Shown here: positions 51,425-63,114 of the stretch, piece by piece
Numbering within the stretch: the stretch's first letter is position 1
How the letters are laid out: every line of letters begins with the position of its first letter
Assembly: GCA_026874595.1 (NCBI GenBank)
Contig: CM049320.1
Coordinates: 49,800,714 to 49,864,713, forward strand
DNA length: 64,000 nucleotides
Origin: Sipunculus nudus
Taxonomy: Eukaryota; Annelida; Sipuncula; Golfingiida; Sipunculidae
Direction of reading: 5' to 3'
The notes under the pieces: model-generated
Told to the model about the DNA's origin: nothing
Seen by the model: the letters and a program-made list of their open reading frames with translations, nothing else
Database searches by the model: none
Program-made: the position numbers and the translations under genes

Positions 51425-52390
51425 AAATCAAGGCCTACAGGCCTAATGCGAACCTGTGCATTGGGAAATACACCAGGTATAATGCTTCAATGCTGGACCA
51501 TTACTTCTCATGTATATGAACAATGCAAGTACTAAACATTTTGAATAAGAAACAATTACACAAACATCACTGCTGAAATTCTCGCATGGGTGCACACAAC
51601 ACAAAAATGATTGTAGCTGGCACCACCAGTCTTGTATACAACAAAGCTATCAGAGATATATACATATGCCCAATTTCAGACTGATATATCAAACCCCTCC
51701 TGAAAATAAGCAGGGACACACACTGTGCAAAAATTATTGTAAGTGGCACCATCAGTCTAGTATACGACAAAGCTATTCGATATGTATATGTATATGCCCA
51801 ATTTCAGGCTGATATATCAAATTCCTCTGTAGAAATAAGCAGGCACATACACTGTGCAAAAGTCATTGTAGGTGGCGACACCTGTCTTGTGAACGTGAAA
51901 CCCATGAAAGACACAGACAGGTCAAAATATCAGGCCAATATATCAAAATTACCTTGAGTCTGATGAATGGGGCGGACCAGGCTTACGTGAGAAAGGCAGT
52001 TGCCCCGAGTGAACTGTGACAAATTTGCTGGCTCAGGCTACTGCACTGAGTGAACTCATGACCTGCACCTGGCTAGACTGAGTAAACTCTTGACCTGTTG
52101 CATAATCTGAGACAGTTGGCAGTCTGCCAAAGCTATAAATAGATCAAGGCTGAACTTTGGTGCCAAATCTGATGCAGTGGGCAGTCTGCAAACACTATAA
52201 ATAGAATGTAGCCACTGCACTGAGTGAACCCCTGACCCATACCTGGCTGCGCTGAGTGAACTCTTGACCTGTTGCCTAATCTGATACAGTTCGCAGTCTG
52301 CAAAAGCTATAAATAGATCGAGACTGACCTCTAGCCTGTTGCCAAGTCTGAAATAGTAGCCACACCATTGCATAAGCTAATGCAGGGGCC
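51425..52390 (+). repeat. Dispersed repeat family Y, copy 1
   Basis: It matches 60233-61100 in order and orientation. Shared words include AATGCTTCAATGCTGGACCA, ATGATTGTAGCTGGCACCAC, TGTGCAAAAGTCA, and CTATAAATAGA repeated in both. The right part repeats internally: ACTGAGTGAAC, ACCTGGCTGC, TGACCTGTTGC and GCAGTCTGC recur two to three times. Confidence 0.85.
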
Positions 52391-52410
52391 CTGCCCTGAG
52401 GGGCATGACA

Positions 52411-52495
52411 CCCATGAGGTGATCAGATGGTGCCCATGAGGTGTTCAGATGTCGCCCATGAGGTGATCACGTCATCCATGAGGTGATCACATGCC
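52411..52495. repeat. Short tandem repeat, 22-bp unit, four copies
   Basis: The unit CCCATGAGGTGATCAGATGG recurs at 52411, 52433, 52455 and about 52476 with few changes. TGATCA within it is palindromic. Confidence 0.85.
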
Positions 52496-52959
52496 ATGTG
52501 CTTGGCTGCACTGATTGAACTCTTGACCTAAATCTGGCTGCACTGAATGAACTCTTGATCTGTTGCCAAATCTGAAACAGTTGGCAGTTTCTCAACCTAT
52601 TTAAAGATACAGACACAATCTTGGAGTGTTGGTGAATCTGTTTACAAATACTGATAGAATGGCAAAAATGCTTTTTTTCAAGCTGATATATTCATAAACT
52701 TTTATCAAAATATATATATTAATAAATGATGCAGTTCTTTCTTTGTTAAAGGTCCAATAAATCTGCCAAAAATCATTCAAGTAACTTGAACAAAGGCCAC
52801 CTAAGAATAACTTTTGTGCAATGTTACAGAAGTTACAAGTGAAACAATAATTTTGTAGAAGAACATTTTTGGAGTCCTCAGTTTGAAATAGACATAATAA
52901 TGGCCATAAGACCAACAAAAGCTTTTCTGGTATGACAGAAAGAACCCTGTCCTAGGATA

Positions 52960-53640
52960 ATTCTTTTGAAAAACTGAACGATTCAACTTGACAGTTTCAT
53001 CATAATCATTTTAAGCTAAAAGAGGCTAAAATTACAAGGTTTTTGCCCATAAAAAACCGGTCAATGTAGGTGGCACCACGAAATCTGCAACTTCAAATAT
53101 GAGTCATGTGACCAACATTTGCTCAATACTTGGTAATGCTAGCTTCTGTCATTTCTGAGATAGTCAGCATGCTTACTTGGCCAAATGACTGTTCAATTTC
53201 ATGTAACTCCACTAAAATTCATCAAATGCAAACCATTTGAACAAACTTGAGAGGGCTTGCCTCTGGGATCATTCTGCAAAATATTGAACAATTTGGCTGG
53301 ACCGTTTACAAAAAGAAGACTTTTAAAGGTTTTTCAGCTTTTCCCTATAAAATCTAAGTAAACGCAGATAGCAAAAAAATAAGCTGAATCCCACAGCATT
53401 TGGTATGTGACAGATTATTGCATAAAATCTGGAGAATGGTAGCTCCTGCTAGTGATGGTATAAAAGATTATTTCTGTGAAATATTGGACGATTTGGCTGA
53501 ACAGTTTCGGAGAAGTAGATTTTTAAACCTTTTTTAGCTTTTTTTCCTAATAAAAACTAAGAAAATGCAGTTATCCAAAAAAAAAGCAAAATTCGATAGA
53601 GTTTTTTAGATGACTAATTATTTGCATAGAATTTCGTGAT
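52960..53640. repeat. Diverged tandem repeat, unit about 200 bp
   Basis: Two clear copies share ATTTGGCTGNAC (53291 and 53491), TTTNAGCTTTT and CTAAGNAAANGCAG. A more diverged third copy lies at about 52975-53060 and ends in GTAGGTGGCACCAC. Confidence 0.6.
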
Positions 53641-53736
53641 GCTTATTCTTGCCATTTTCAAGATAGTATGGGTTAACGTACGGACGACAGACGCCGGAGG
53701 ACGCCACACCATCGCATAAGCTCACAGGTTCGCTAA

Positions 53737-53851
53737 AAAACAACACTGTAAATTCACTACAGTGTGTTTCACGGGATACGACCCGATTATTCTTCTGATG
53801 ATCGCGTCGCATCCCGTGAAACAGACTGTAGTGAATTTACAGTGTTGTTTT
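53737..53851. repeat. 46-bp near-perfect inverted repeat (hairpin)
   Basis: The arms at 53737-53782 and 53806-53851 pair with only two mismatches in 46 bp, across a 23-bp loop. The arm begins AAAACAACACTGTAAATTCA and ends TTTCACGGGATACGAC. An (AT)n run starts 14 bp downstream. It may be a tiny foldback transposon, a deletion derivative of one, or the precursor of a small RNA. No target duplication is evident. Confidence 0.9.
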
Positions 53852-53859
53852 CTTCAGTG

Positions 53860-53864
<5 letters not shown>

Positions 53865-53892
<28 letters not shown>
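53865..53892. repeat. (AT)n microsatellite
   Basis: A pure AT run immediately right of the 46-bp hairpin. Confidence 0.95.
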
Positions 53893-53895
<3 letters not shown>

Positions 53896-53899
53896 TAAA

Positions 53900-55058
53900 T
53901 ATTATAAACCACTGGCCTTACAATCGGATTTGCAGAAAAATTAAAATCCCTGTAACAAAATCTACTGAATTAGATTATATAATAAAATAATTTATACATA
54001 TATTCTGGAAGTAACAAAACAATATCAGCAAAATTGTCTATAATGCTCTCGATAACATTGTGTGGTGGCAAATATTGTTTTTGCCTGTTTACAAAACTGT
54101 TTGAAGCATTTATAGATTCAAATGACCCAGATCTACAATAAAGAAATAAAACATAATCCACACCAAAAGATGCATAACATAAATCTCTGGGACAATTTAT
54201 CACAAGTTGGTATAAGCAGGTCAGTAGTGCAGTGGTCAGTATTGCTTATTTGTGTGAATATCCTTTACAGTGATATCACAAGCATGCTCAAAATAAAAAG
54301 AAAATTAGCTGAGCATTTTTCATATCGGTCTTAAATTACAGTTATTGGAGAAGGATAAAAAGTTTTTAAAAGCATTATAACCCGAGGAACAATACGTAAA
54401 TGATTATCACTGATTAAAGTAGCAGGTCTGATTTTAATCCTTTTTTCTGGATGAATCTTAAAAAAACACACGCATGAGTTAAAATGTATAAAACAAGATC
54501 CATTCATGGTAAATATACAGAATGTAAATGCAAAACAAGGAATCTTAGAACACAAAATATGCGTACACTTTTTGTAGAACAGAGGGCCAGAATCGAATGT
54601 TCAAAGGCTCTGAACGAGGCAAACAAAATATAAAGAGTTCTTACAAATATATTTCACAATTCACTACACTTTCCAAATATATTAGCAAGGAATTGTCAGG
54701 CTGACATATTTTTAACTTTACCATGACATAGGTTCGGGCGAGATCAATTCCCTTTCAGATGTTTATCAATACAACATATTTATCTGTTCGTCTCTAATTG
54801 TAAATTATAACTTCCATTATGACTAGCAATATGCACTTATAAAAAAATATGGAAATATCCTTCTCACACAACTTATAAACTGATCATAAATATTTAACAT
54901 ATTAAAAGAAGTTAAAAACCCTAAACATGTTGCGAGTGCAGTAAAGTGTAGTTAAATTAACTACTAAACCACACAAATAAGAACCCTGATATGCTACAAT
55001 CTAACTACGCATGAACTGGTACATTAATGTATACATATACGAGATGATGAACACACTT

Positions 55059-55060
<2 letters not shown>
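53900..55060. other. Stretch with no recognisable gene
   Basis: AT-rich sequence with short frames only. A minus frame at 54331-54555 has no recognisable motif. Confidence 0.45.

Positions 55061-55061
<1 letters not shown>

Positions 55062-55106
<45 letters not shown>
55062..55106. repeat. (AT)n microsatellite
   Basis: A pure AT run of about 45 bp. Confidence 0.95.
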
Positions 55107-55109
<3 letters not shown>

Positions 55110-55402
55110 TGTACAAATGCATTCCTACCGACCGACACATTATATATAAGGATGGGAAGATGATGCACAAGAAATACCATGTTGATGCGAACCAAACCTT
55201 CCTTGGAATCCTGTGCCTTTAAATATTTTTGTCACAAACACAGCCATTTGCTATTAATTTACATAGTATCTATCTTTACAACACAAAATCATATGTATAT
55301 GTGCGCATTTTCCCCTTGATGTTGAGAGTTGCAATACAACATGACAAAGGCACACTGATATTCTAATAAAGATATATGTTATGTTAGTTAATGTTAGCAA
55401 AA

Positions 55403-55405
<3 letters not shown>

Positions 55406-55472
<67 letters not shown>
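55406..55472. repeat. (AT)n microsatellite
   Basis: The longest AT run of the window, nearly 70 bp. It creates spurious Ile-Tyr open frames on both strands. Confidence 0.95.
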
Positions 55473-55474
<2 letters not shown>

Positions 55475-56325
55475 GGCAGGGCTGTTGGGATAACACGTGA
55501 CCTACTTTTGCACTGCTCAATAGAAACCAGCAGTTGTCACATAGCCTTGCGATTTGTGCCAAATATACATAAAATAGTCTTTGGTTCATCACAGGACATC
55601 ACTTATTTACCAATTCTACACTTGCATAAACCACAGTTCAACAAACAGAATATGCTACATATTTATACAAAAACATTAAGGCATAAGACGTTTATCACAG
55701 CTAATGAGAATTGCGTTTACAACAAAGGATTGATTTTGCTTAATTTGTTTTGAGGGTAGTATCATATGGCCTATGCAACCAATGCTTATTTTAAGCACCA
55801 ATTTTATCAGCATATAAAGGTCGAACATAGGGTTCTGATTAATAATTTATCACAATTTCCATAATTACTGAAAGTACGAAATGCAATTACTTGACAAATA
55901 AAGCATTTTATAAAGTGTTTTTTTTATTTTCAATTAAAATCAGGAAAGCAAATCCATAACATAATTTTGTTCTGTTGTTGCTCATACCTGACCTCATAAC
56001 CTCAGACATAGGTGCACAAACAACTGGTTAAGTCAATGTTTAGCTGTATGTCATCAATTAACAAATGACCCATGGATCATGATGCGAAGTGGTCCAATAT
56101 GCTTGTATTGTACTTTGTTTGCAATATATACGCTTGTCTCATCTTCCTATATAAGCTCCAAAACACCTGACAGTAACATAAGCAACTTGTTAACTACATA
56201 TATTGGGAACAAGTGGGACCAAAACGAAAAAGAAAAGAATATCCTTCAGTTAGAGATACTAGTTGTGCAGTCATAAAAAGACCAAATGAAGATAAACAGG
56301 TATAAATGTTTCACATACAAATTGT

Positions 56326-58974
56326 TTAATTTAAATCTGATGAGAAAAGTTTCTCAATCTGGCAATCTGAATGATAAGAACGCAATTTACAGACAGGGGG
56401 ACAGGTTGAAAACCTTCTTCCTGGACTCAATTCTTGAACCTTGTCAAACTTTGGATAAAAAGAAAGAGACTTGTTTTGGTGAAGGGAACATCTCCGACAG
56501 GCGCATCTTTCAAAGACGAGCCCTTCATTTTTCAGATCAGTGCTGATAGCTGGCACACTTACCAAATGACGGAACTTTCTGGTCTGTCGTTCCAAAGACT
56601 GAGATATGCAGAGCTTCACGTTCGGAGCATGCTCCTTCATAGATGCTTCAATTTGCTGGACAAGCTGATCACTCAGATCATGTGCGAGCAAATGAAGTTT
56701 GTGCATTTTGGCAAAATTTGATGCGGCATTTGGCAGGAATTTGATATCATCATCAAATTTGTTCCACGAGAGATAAAGTTCTTTCAGATTCTCTGCTTCC
56801 GGTAAATGGTGCACAATGGACTTCAAACCTGAGGATGATATAGCGCAATCTTGAAGCTTTAATCGGAAGAGGTTTGGAAGATTCTTGAATTCCTTGCAAA
56901 TATTTTCAACACTGTCCCCTACCAGATTACGAGAAAGATCCAGTATTTCCAGTCCTTTACAGTATAATGCCAGGTTTGCAGATAAGTCTTTCACTAATTC
57001 TACATTTAGCCCAGCCCTTATGAGGACAAGTCCTTTCAACTTGTCCAAGCAATATAAAGACAGCATCAACTTCCTGATTGAGTTGCGTATAAAATTCCCT
57101 GAGAAGTTCAAATATTCAAGTTTTACCAATGTAAGTAGCTGCCCAAATATCACTTCCATATGTTTCTCCCCAAGTCCTGCCTCCACAATGCATAAAGATT
57201 TTAAATTCCTCATCCGTGAAACCTGAACCATCAGTTCCTGAATACCTGAAGAGCAGTCAATGAATGCGAGACAAAATGTATGAAGATGCACAGAGGCCAC
57301 ATGTTGCATACATGTCCTTACAATTGTAGGACACATCCTGCAGATAACAGGTTTGGCTGAAGGCACCTGTGAGGAATCATGCATGATGAGATCAAGCATA
57401 TTTTCGCCGGTTTCAAGTCCACCATTATCACAGCCAGGGTTCTTTAATTTGCGTGTTTCCAAAGCACTATCTGATTCAGTCTTCTTTAAGCTTTCTTTGT
57501 TGACTGATTTAGTAAGCTTGTTTTCTTTGTTATCATTCAATTTAATGTTTAACGCACACAGGCACAAGAGCTTGAGTTTTTGTACCACAATTCTATTCTT
57601 AAGCAAGTTTGATATCGAGTCTGCATTATCGTGGTGTATCCATGTGACCAGTTCAATCAGAGGTACTGAGAAATCTGCCTCATTTGTAAATTCTCTTATG
57701 CATGATGTCATGAAGTTTGTAAAACGCTCAGCGTATTTGAAATAACAAGGCTGAAAAGACCCAGTCTGAACAGGTCCAGGTTTTTCATGATCTTGGCAGA
57801 TTTGGGAATTTCGTTCAGCAACATTTGCAACATGGCTCAAGACCTCATTTCCACATGTTGGATTTAATCCACAGACAAACATGATCACCAACTGCATGTT
57901 ATACACACCTTCAATCGTGTAACAGTGCTCCTTAAATATTTCCACAACTTTCTCGGACCTACACCTGGCAAGGTAAAATGCAGCAAGGAACTCTTGCACC
58001 GATTTGTGGGGAAACTCCACATGGGCTGACGCATGGAGCGATTCTGAGCCTATCCTGGTTAAAAATCCGAGTTTCCATGCGCATTCACTCAGCCTTTCTT
58101 TGCATTCAACATAGTCAAACACTAATCCTGATTCTGCTGAGATTAGTCCTTCATACGCCAATTCACCAAGCTGGAGAAGCTCTTCTTCATAATCTTCTAT
58201 TGTACACCTCGCTGTTTTGCTTGCTGGGCTTCCTTGGCTGTCCTTTGCACGGAAACTGTTCATGATATACAGCAAAATCTTGGTGTACAGCTCAGAGAGT
58301 GTTTCTGGGAGGCTCTCCTGTTCTGAGAACAAGATACACATCAACTGCAAAATGAGTGGTATCGAAGCGAGTGCCCATAGTGATTGATCATCGATCTTCT
58401 TGATCAGTTTGTCCCGGATGATGTAAGCATCTTTTCTGTTCTGGAAAAATTTTGCAACGTAACGGCAGATGTTTACCCGAGCAAAACCCACAACTTCAAC
58501 ATGAGAATCAATGTATTCAGGATTAGGGATTTCTGTAGCTTTCCATGGTCGTGTTGTCATGACAACACAGCTTCCCAGTAATGTCTGATTGTGGATTATT
58601 TGGGTCACCTCATTGGAAAGACTACTATCATATTCATCATACCCATCAAACAAGAACAAAACCCTGTCCTCGTTTTCTCTAATATACTGACACAGGCCTG
58701 TGGTATGACCTGACAAGTGAGGAATCTGACTTGATATCACATCGCCCAGTGTCATGCCACTGGTGACTTCTCTCAGTTTTATTGGCAGCATAATATCAAA
58801 GGATTTAACATACTCCATAAGGTCCCTAAGCCAGCTTGCCATCGGCTGCTGTTCCTTTGGTTTATAACCAATTACTCCTCTGGACCAATCAACAGCAAGC
58901 TTAGACACAACTGTGGTCTTGCCTGTACCGGCACGACCTTGGGCCAAAATCCTCTTCGGCTGTAGTCCATTCAC
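56326..58974 (-). CDS. NACHT-LRR (NLR-like) receptor, large 3' exon, partial
   Basis: A single exon of 882 codons starts at a good acceptor (TTTATCCAG then GTG, phase 0) and ends in TAA. The open frame continues 15 codons upstream, but that is intron. It begins almost directly with the P-loop (GRAGTGKTT, about 13 residues in), then Walker B (VLFLFDGYDEYD, about 100-116 in) and a sensor block (VVMTTRPW), the NACHT nucleotide-binding fold. Helical regions follow. Leucine-rich repeats occupy roughly exon residues 590-790 (LEYLNFSGN, LEILDLSRN, LKELYLSWN). A basic, Cys-containing tail (ERCACRRCSLHQ) follows. NLRs oligomerise on nucleotide exchange to signal infection or damage in the cytoplasm. 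Any N-terminal effector domain must lie in upstream exons, not visible to 64 kb. A possible AATAAA lies at 55923-55928 (minus). Confidence 0.9.
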   Translation of the reverse strand: MNGLQPKRILAQGRAGTGKTTVVSKLAVDWSRGVIGYKPKEQQPMASWLRDLMEYVKSFDIMLPIKLREVTSGMTLGDVISSQIPHLSGHTTGLCQYIRENEDRVLFLFDGYDEYDSSLSNEVTQIIHNQTLLGSCVVMTTRPWKATEIPNPEYIDSHVEVVGFARVNICRYVAKFFQNRKDAYIIRDKLIKKIDDQSLWALASIPLILQLMCILFSEQESLPETLSELYTKILLYIMNSFRAKDSQGSPASKTARCTIEDYEEELLQLGELAYEGLISAESGLVFDYVECKERLSECAWKLGFLTRIGSESLHASAHVEFPHKSVQEFLAAFYLARCRSEKVVEIFKEHCYTIEGVYNMQLVIMFVCGLNPTCGNEVLSHVANVAERNSQICQDHEKPGPVQTGSFQPCYFKYAERFTNFMTSCIREFTNEADFSVPLIELVTWIHHDNADSISNLLKNRIVVQKLKLLCLCALNIKLNDNKENKLTKSVNKESLKKTESDSALETRKLKNPGCDNGGLETGENMLDLIMHDSSQVPSAKPVICRMCPTIVRTCMQHVASVHLHTFCLAFIDCSSGIQELMVQVSRMRNLKSLCIVEAGLGEKHMEVIFGQLLTLVKLEYLNFSGNFIRNSIRKLMLSLYCLDKLKGLVLIRAGLNVELVKDLSANLALYCKGLEILDLSRNLVGDSVENICKEFKNLPNLFRLKLQDCAISSSGLKSIVHHLPEAENLKELYLSWNKFDDDIKFLPNAASNFAKMHKLHLLAHDLSDQLVQQIEASMKEHAPNVKLCISQSLERQTRKFRHLVSVPAISTDLKNEGLVFERCACRRCSLHQNKSLSFYPKFDKVQELSPGRRFSTCPPVCKLRSYHSDCQIEKLFSSDLN

Positions 58975-59019
58975 CTGGATAAAGAAATGAATAAGTACAT
59001 AAATTTCAAGGCCAGTCAT

Positions 59020-59170
59020 CCCAGATTTATCATTATTTGTATCATATTAGTAAATATATAAGGCGACTGTAATTACAACATGTGATTCCCTGATGACACA
59101 TGTCATTACTGGCAGAATTTTAAGAATGGGATGTAATCCAAGTTTTGAATATAGACAGGTTAAAAACAAA
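59020..59170. other. Intron start upstream of the NLR exon
   Basis: Non-coding sequence just 5' of the NLR exon (minus-strand sense), ahead of the repeat families. No upstream exon is recognisable from here to the window edge. Confidence 0.4.
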
Positions 59171-59171
59171 T

Positions 59172-60232
59172 GTGACCCATGGGTCATGATGCTCAGCTAC
59201 CAAGAATAAACCGCGACATCATCGGCTGAGATTCACAACTTCCAGTCAAAAATTTGAAGAACCTATCTGCCAGTTTTGTTGAAACTTTCTACCAAGACAA
59301 AAATTAATATAACATGTCTATCACAAAACAGAGTGACTTGATAGTCTGAGGCAAAATGTATGGATGCTGAGCTATCAGGAACTAATCCCATAGCTTGCTT
59401 GATACCTGTCTCAAAAGGAACTTCACTGGGCTAAATTTAAGATCAACATATATGTAAAAAATTCAAGTAAATCCATGCAAGAATTATTGAGAAACGGGTG
59501 CTTCTGTATGAATTTTTATTCAATACAAACAAACTATACTGAACTTTCATAAATGATGGTCGTATTTTTTAAGAAATCTTTGACCCAATCCTTTGCAAGA
59601 TTACATTAATATATTTCCCACTGCACTTTAACAGTTCTTGAGAAAATATGTTCAAAAGGACTTTAAAGATGGCTACCTGGTGGCCATATTAAATTTCTGA
59701 CAGGTCTGAAATCAAACAACAAACATCCTCTAAAAGGGACCAAACATTAAAAAAAATCACAGAAACTGCACTGACAAAAGGATTTCTAACGAGGCTACCT
59801 GGCAGCCATAATGGATTCCTAACAACCCTGACATTTTATATCACACATCTTCCAATAAGAAGCCAAACTTGTGGCCATTGCTCCATAGAATACTACAGTA
59901 ATGAATGTCAAAAAAATTCAAATGGCATGATCAAGTTAGAGGGCTCTCATATCAGATTTATGGACATGCAATTGTAAAAAGTTTAAGTCCAATATTCTTT
60001 AATTATCACCTTGCATTTTAGTGGAATCAACAGGGTAGTTAAACTTGCAAAACCTGAAAGAAAATAAAAACAGAAAGCATCACTAAGAGTCTTGTAAAAC
60101 AAATAAAGCCATCCTAAATCCAGGTAGAGACACACATATTATCAGAACAAACACTTGCTGGTATATCTGATGATTTGTATAAAAATATTTAAATATCAAG
60201 GAAACTAAGTTTATTGCTATGATTCCATTAAA
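59172..60232 (+). repeat. Dispersed repeat family X, copy 2
   Basis: It begins GTGACCCATGGGTCATGATG and is the counterpart of 44851-45830. The match ends at TTGCTATGATTCCATTAAAA, exactly where family Y begins. It probably sits in an NLR intron. Confidence 0.8.
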
Positions 60233-61100
60233 AACAAGGCCTATAGGCCTAATGCAAACCTGTGCAATGGGATATACACCAGGTATAATGCTTCAATGCT
60301 GGACCATTACTTTTCAAGTACATGTGTAACTTGTATATGAACAATGCAAGTACTAAACATTTTGAAAAAGAATCAATTAGGCAAACATCACTGCTGAAAT
60401 TCTGCTATGGGTGCTTACTACACCAAAATGATTGTAGCTGGCACCACCAGTCTTGTATACAAGGAAGCTATCAGATATATATACATATGCCCTATTTCAG
60501 ACTGATATGTCAAACCCCTCCTGTGAAATAAGCAGGGACAACATTGTGCAAAAAAAATTGTAGGTGGCGCCACAAGTCTTGAACAAAAAAAGCTACTCTA
60601 TATGTATAAATATGCCCAATTGCAGGCTGACATATCTAATTCCTCTGCAGAAATAAGCAGGTGAATACACTGTGCAAAAGTCAATGTAGGTGGCGACAAC
60701 TGTCTTGTATATGAGAAAGCCATCAAAAATGCATAGACAGGTCAAAATATCAGGCCAATACATCAAACTTCCCTTGAGTCTAATGCACTAGGCTGACCAG
60801 GCTTAGGTGAGTAAGGCAGTTGCCCCTGAGTGAACTGTGACAAATTGCTGCCTCAAGCTACTGCACTGAGTGAACTCTTGACCTGCACCTGGATAGACTA
60901 AGTTAACTTTTGAACTGTACCTGGCTGCACTGAGTTAACTCTTGACCTGTTGCATAATCTGACACAGTTGGCAGTCTGCGAAAGCTATAAATAGATCCAG
61001 GCTGAACTTTGGTGCCAAATCTGATGCAGTGATCAGTCTGCTAAAGCTATAAATAGAATGCAACTACTGCACTAAATTAACTCTTTGCCTATACCTGGCT
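60233..61100 (+). repeat. Dispersed repeat family Y, copy 2
   Basis: This is the counterpart of 51425-52390, starting AAGGCCTATAGGCCTAATGC. It contains GTAGGTGGCGCCACAAGTC (near 60561) and GTAGGTGGCGACAACTGTC, linking it to the arrays at 62-64 kb. Confidence 0.85.
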
Positions 61101-61104
61101 GCAC

Positions 61105-62035
61105 TTCTTCCAACCTGGCACTGTGCCAAAACTATTTATACAGCTGACATCATCTTGGCAAATGGCTAACATCAAGGCACTGGCAATCTACCAATAGAAA
61201 ACTTAGTGCCACCATCTTTACAAGAGTGGTCCCTATTTGAAATTACTTTGAAATAAATTTTCCCTATACAAAATGCTTTTCAGCTGACTTTTTATAAAAA
61301 AAAAAATCAGGAATATATGTAAAATTATTACAGATGCATACTGAATGCAAAATTATAATACAGATCATCTCACTGATGGCAAATTCTTGAATTAAGTTGA
61401 GTATGGATACCAATAATTTATTATATATGTACAGTTGTCTTTATATAGCCATTGAGAGCTGAATATCCATGACTGCAACATTGCCTGGTATGATGAATAA
61501 TTCAAATCATAAACCTAATTTTTTAAAAGCTTTTAAAAAACATTCTTGTCAATATTAACCAAAAATAACCTGAAATCTAAATGTCTGGTGGTATGATGTA
61601 TTAGATGCTGATAAACTGGTGCCAGGCTAGATGTAACAGCACCACACAGCTAACATATATGGTAAAATGACTCAATTCAATCTCCATAATTCAGCCAAAA
61701 TTCATTCATGTGGAACCATTTAAGACAAATATTATAAGAATTATTGTGGGGATTATTCTTGTGAAATATTAAAACAAGTGACCCATGGGTCATGACGCTC
61801 AGCTGACTGATTCACTAAAGGAAATTTTATCATCAGAATGGTAGTATATACCCAGTCAACTGAAGCATCAAACAGATTGACCAACAGGCCAAGATTTAGT
61901 CTTTATTTATATATCTAAAAATAGAGAAAAAATGTGTAAACTTTAAAAACTAGAATACGGGTAGCCGACAAGTGACTACGTGTATCCGCCAAAATCAGAG
62001 TGGAACGGTTGAAGTGAGGCATGGATTGAGTGGCA
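61105..62035. other. Stretch with no gene; fragment of repeat X
   Basis: At 61771-61800 AAAACAAGTGACCCATGGGT then CATGACGCTCAGCT repeats the left end of family X. It is a short fragment: the match stops within about 40 bp. Confidence 0.6.
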
Positions 62036-62039
62036 AGAG

Positions 62040-62900
62040 GAAATAGAGTGAGGTATGGTGCATATTAGCATGGATGTCTGCAGCCTAAATGTGTATGTAT
62101 GTTGTGCCACCTACCACAAATCCAGAAAGCTGTCCAAGTTGTATACATATGCAAAATTTGAGGCAGAAATGTCAAACCACTACATGTATACGAGTGATTT
62201 TAGCAGACGGCAGACAAACAGACAGACGCTGTGCAAAAATGGTTGCAGGTGGCCTCTCCAGTTGTGTATGATAAAGACCTATATGAGATCTATACAAATG
62301 CTTAATTTTGGCCCAATTGTTCAAACGGTTCCCGAGATATGAGCTTGGATGTCTGCAGCATAAAGTAGAATGTAGGTGGCGCCACCTGTCATAAAATCAA
62401 GAAAGCTATCCAGGATGTATAAAACTGCAAAATTTTAGGCAGATATGTCAAACCACTGCCGAGATATGAGTGACATTATCCCATGGCAGAAAACAGACAG
62501 ACCCTGTGCAGAAATGGTTGCAGGTGGCACCACCAGTTTTGCGTATGATAAAGAGCTATGTGAGATCTATACACATGCAAAATTTTGGCCCAATCGGTCA
62601 AACGGTTCCTTATATATGAGCCTGGATGTGATCAGCGTGAACATGAATGTAGGTGGCGCCACCTGTCATAAAATCAAGAAAGCTATCCTGGATGTATATG
62701 CATGCCGAATTTCAGGTGAATTAGTCAATTCACTGCAGAGATATGAGTGATTTTAACCCAAGGCAGATGAACAGATGGACACTGTGCAAACATGGTTTCA
62801 GGTGGCGCCACCATTTTTGTGTATGTTATAAAATTTTATATAAATTTTATTTCCTGATTGGTCAATCGGTTCCCGAGATATGAGGGTTTATGTGTGGAAA
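62040..62900. repeat. Tandem repeat, unit about 276 bp, three copies
   Basis: GTGCANAAATGGTTGCAGGTGG-like blocks recur at about 62230, 62505 and 62783. Each unit carries two related halves with AAAGCTATCC, GGCAGATATGTCAA and GAGATATGAG blocks. The 14-bp palindrome AGGTGGCGCCACCT is perfect at 62374-62387 and 62651-62664, and its 12-bp core again at 62801-62812. Confidence 0.85.
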
Positions 62901-63114
62901 CAGCGAACAAATGGACGCTGGATAGAGGGGAAAGGTCAGAGGTCAACACAAATTGGTTAGGCACTAGTTCACATGTGACTCGATAATTGGTGTAAGTTTT
63001 GGAAAAATCAGTCCATTTTTCTCAGAGGAGCTCTCTGGAAACAAACGTGGCGGCGACGGTGGAACCCGGTCCAAAACAAAGTATCTGCAAAACTTGGTTT
63101 TGGAGGATACAAAA

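Noticed and set aside
52056-52918. Two minus-strand frames of 105 codons
   Set aside because: The first is family Y repeat sequence with internal duplications; the second is AT-rich non-repeat DNA with no motif or paired splice sites.
55254-55753. Open frames of 112 and 120 codons with Ile-Tyr runs
   Set aside because: They are produced by the (AT)n microsatellite; the same holds for 51283-51519 and 53762-53944.
56434-58581. Several plus-strand open frames (56434, 56885, 57353, 57978, 58384)
   Set aside because: All are antisense to the NLR exon, which has clear NACHT and LRR motifs; the antisense frames show none.
62055-62750. Three plus-strand open frames of 60-101 codons
   Set aside because: They fall in the 276-bp tandem array and are not conserved in frame between units.
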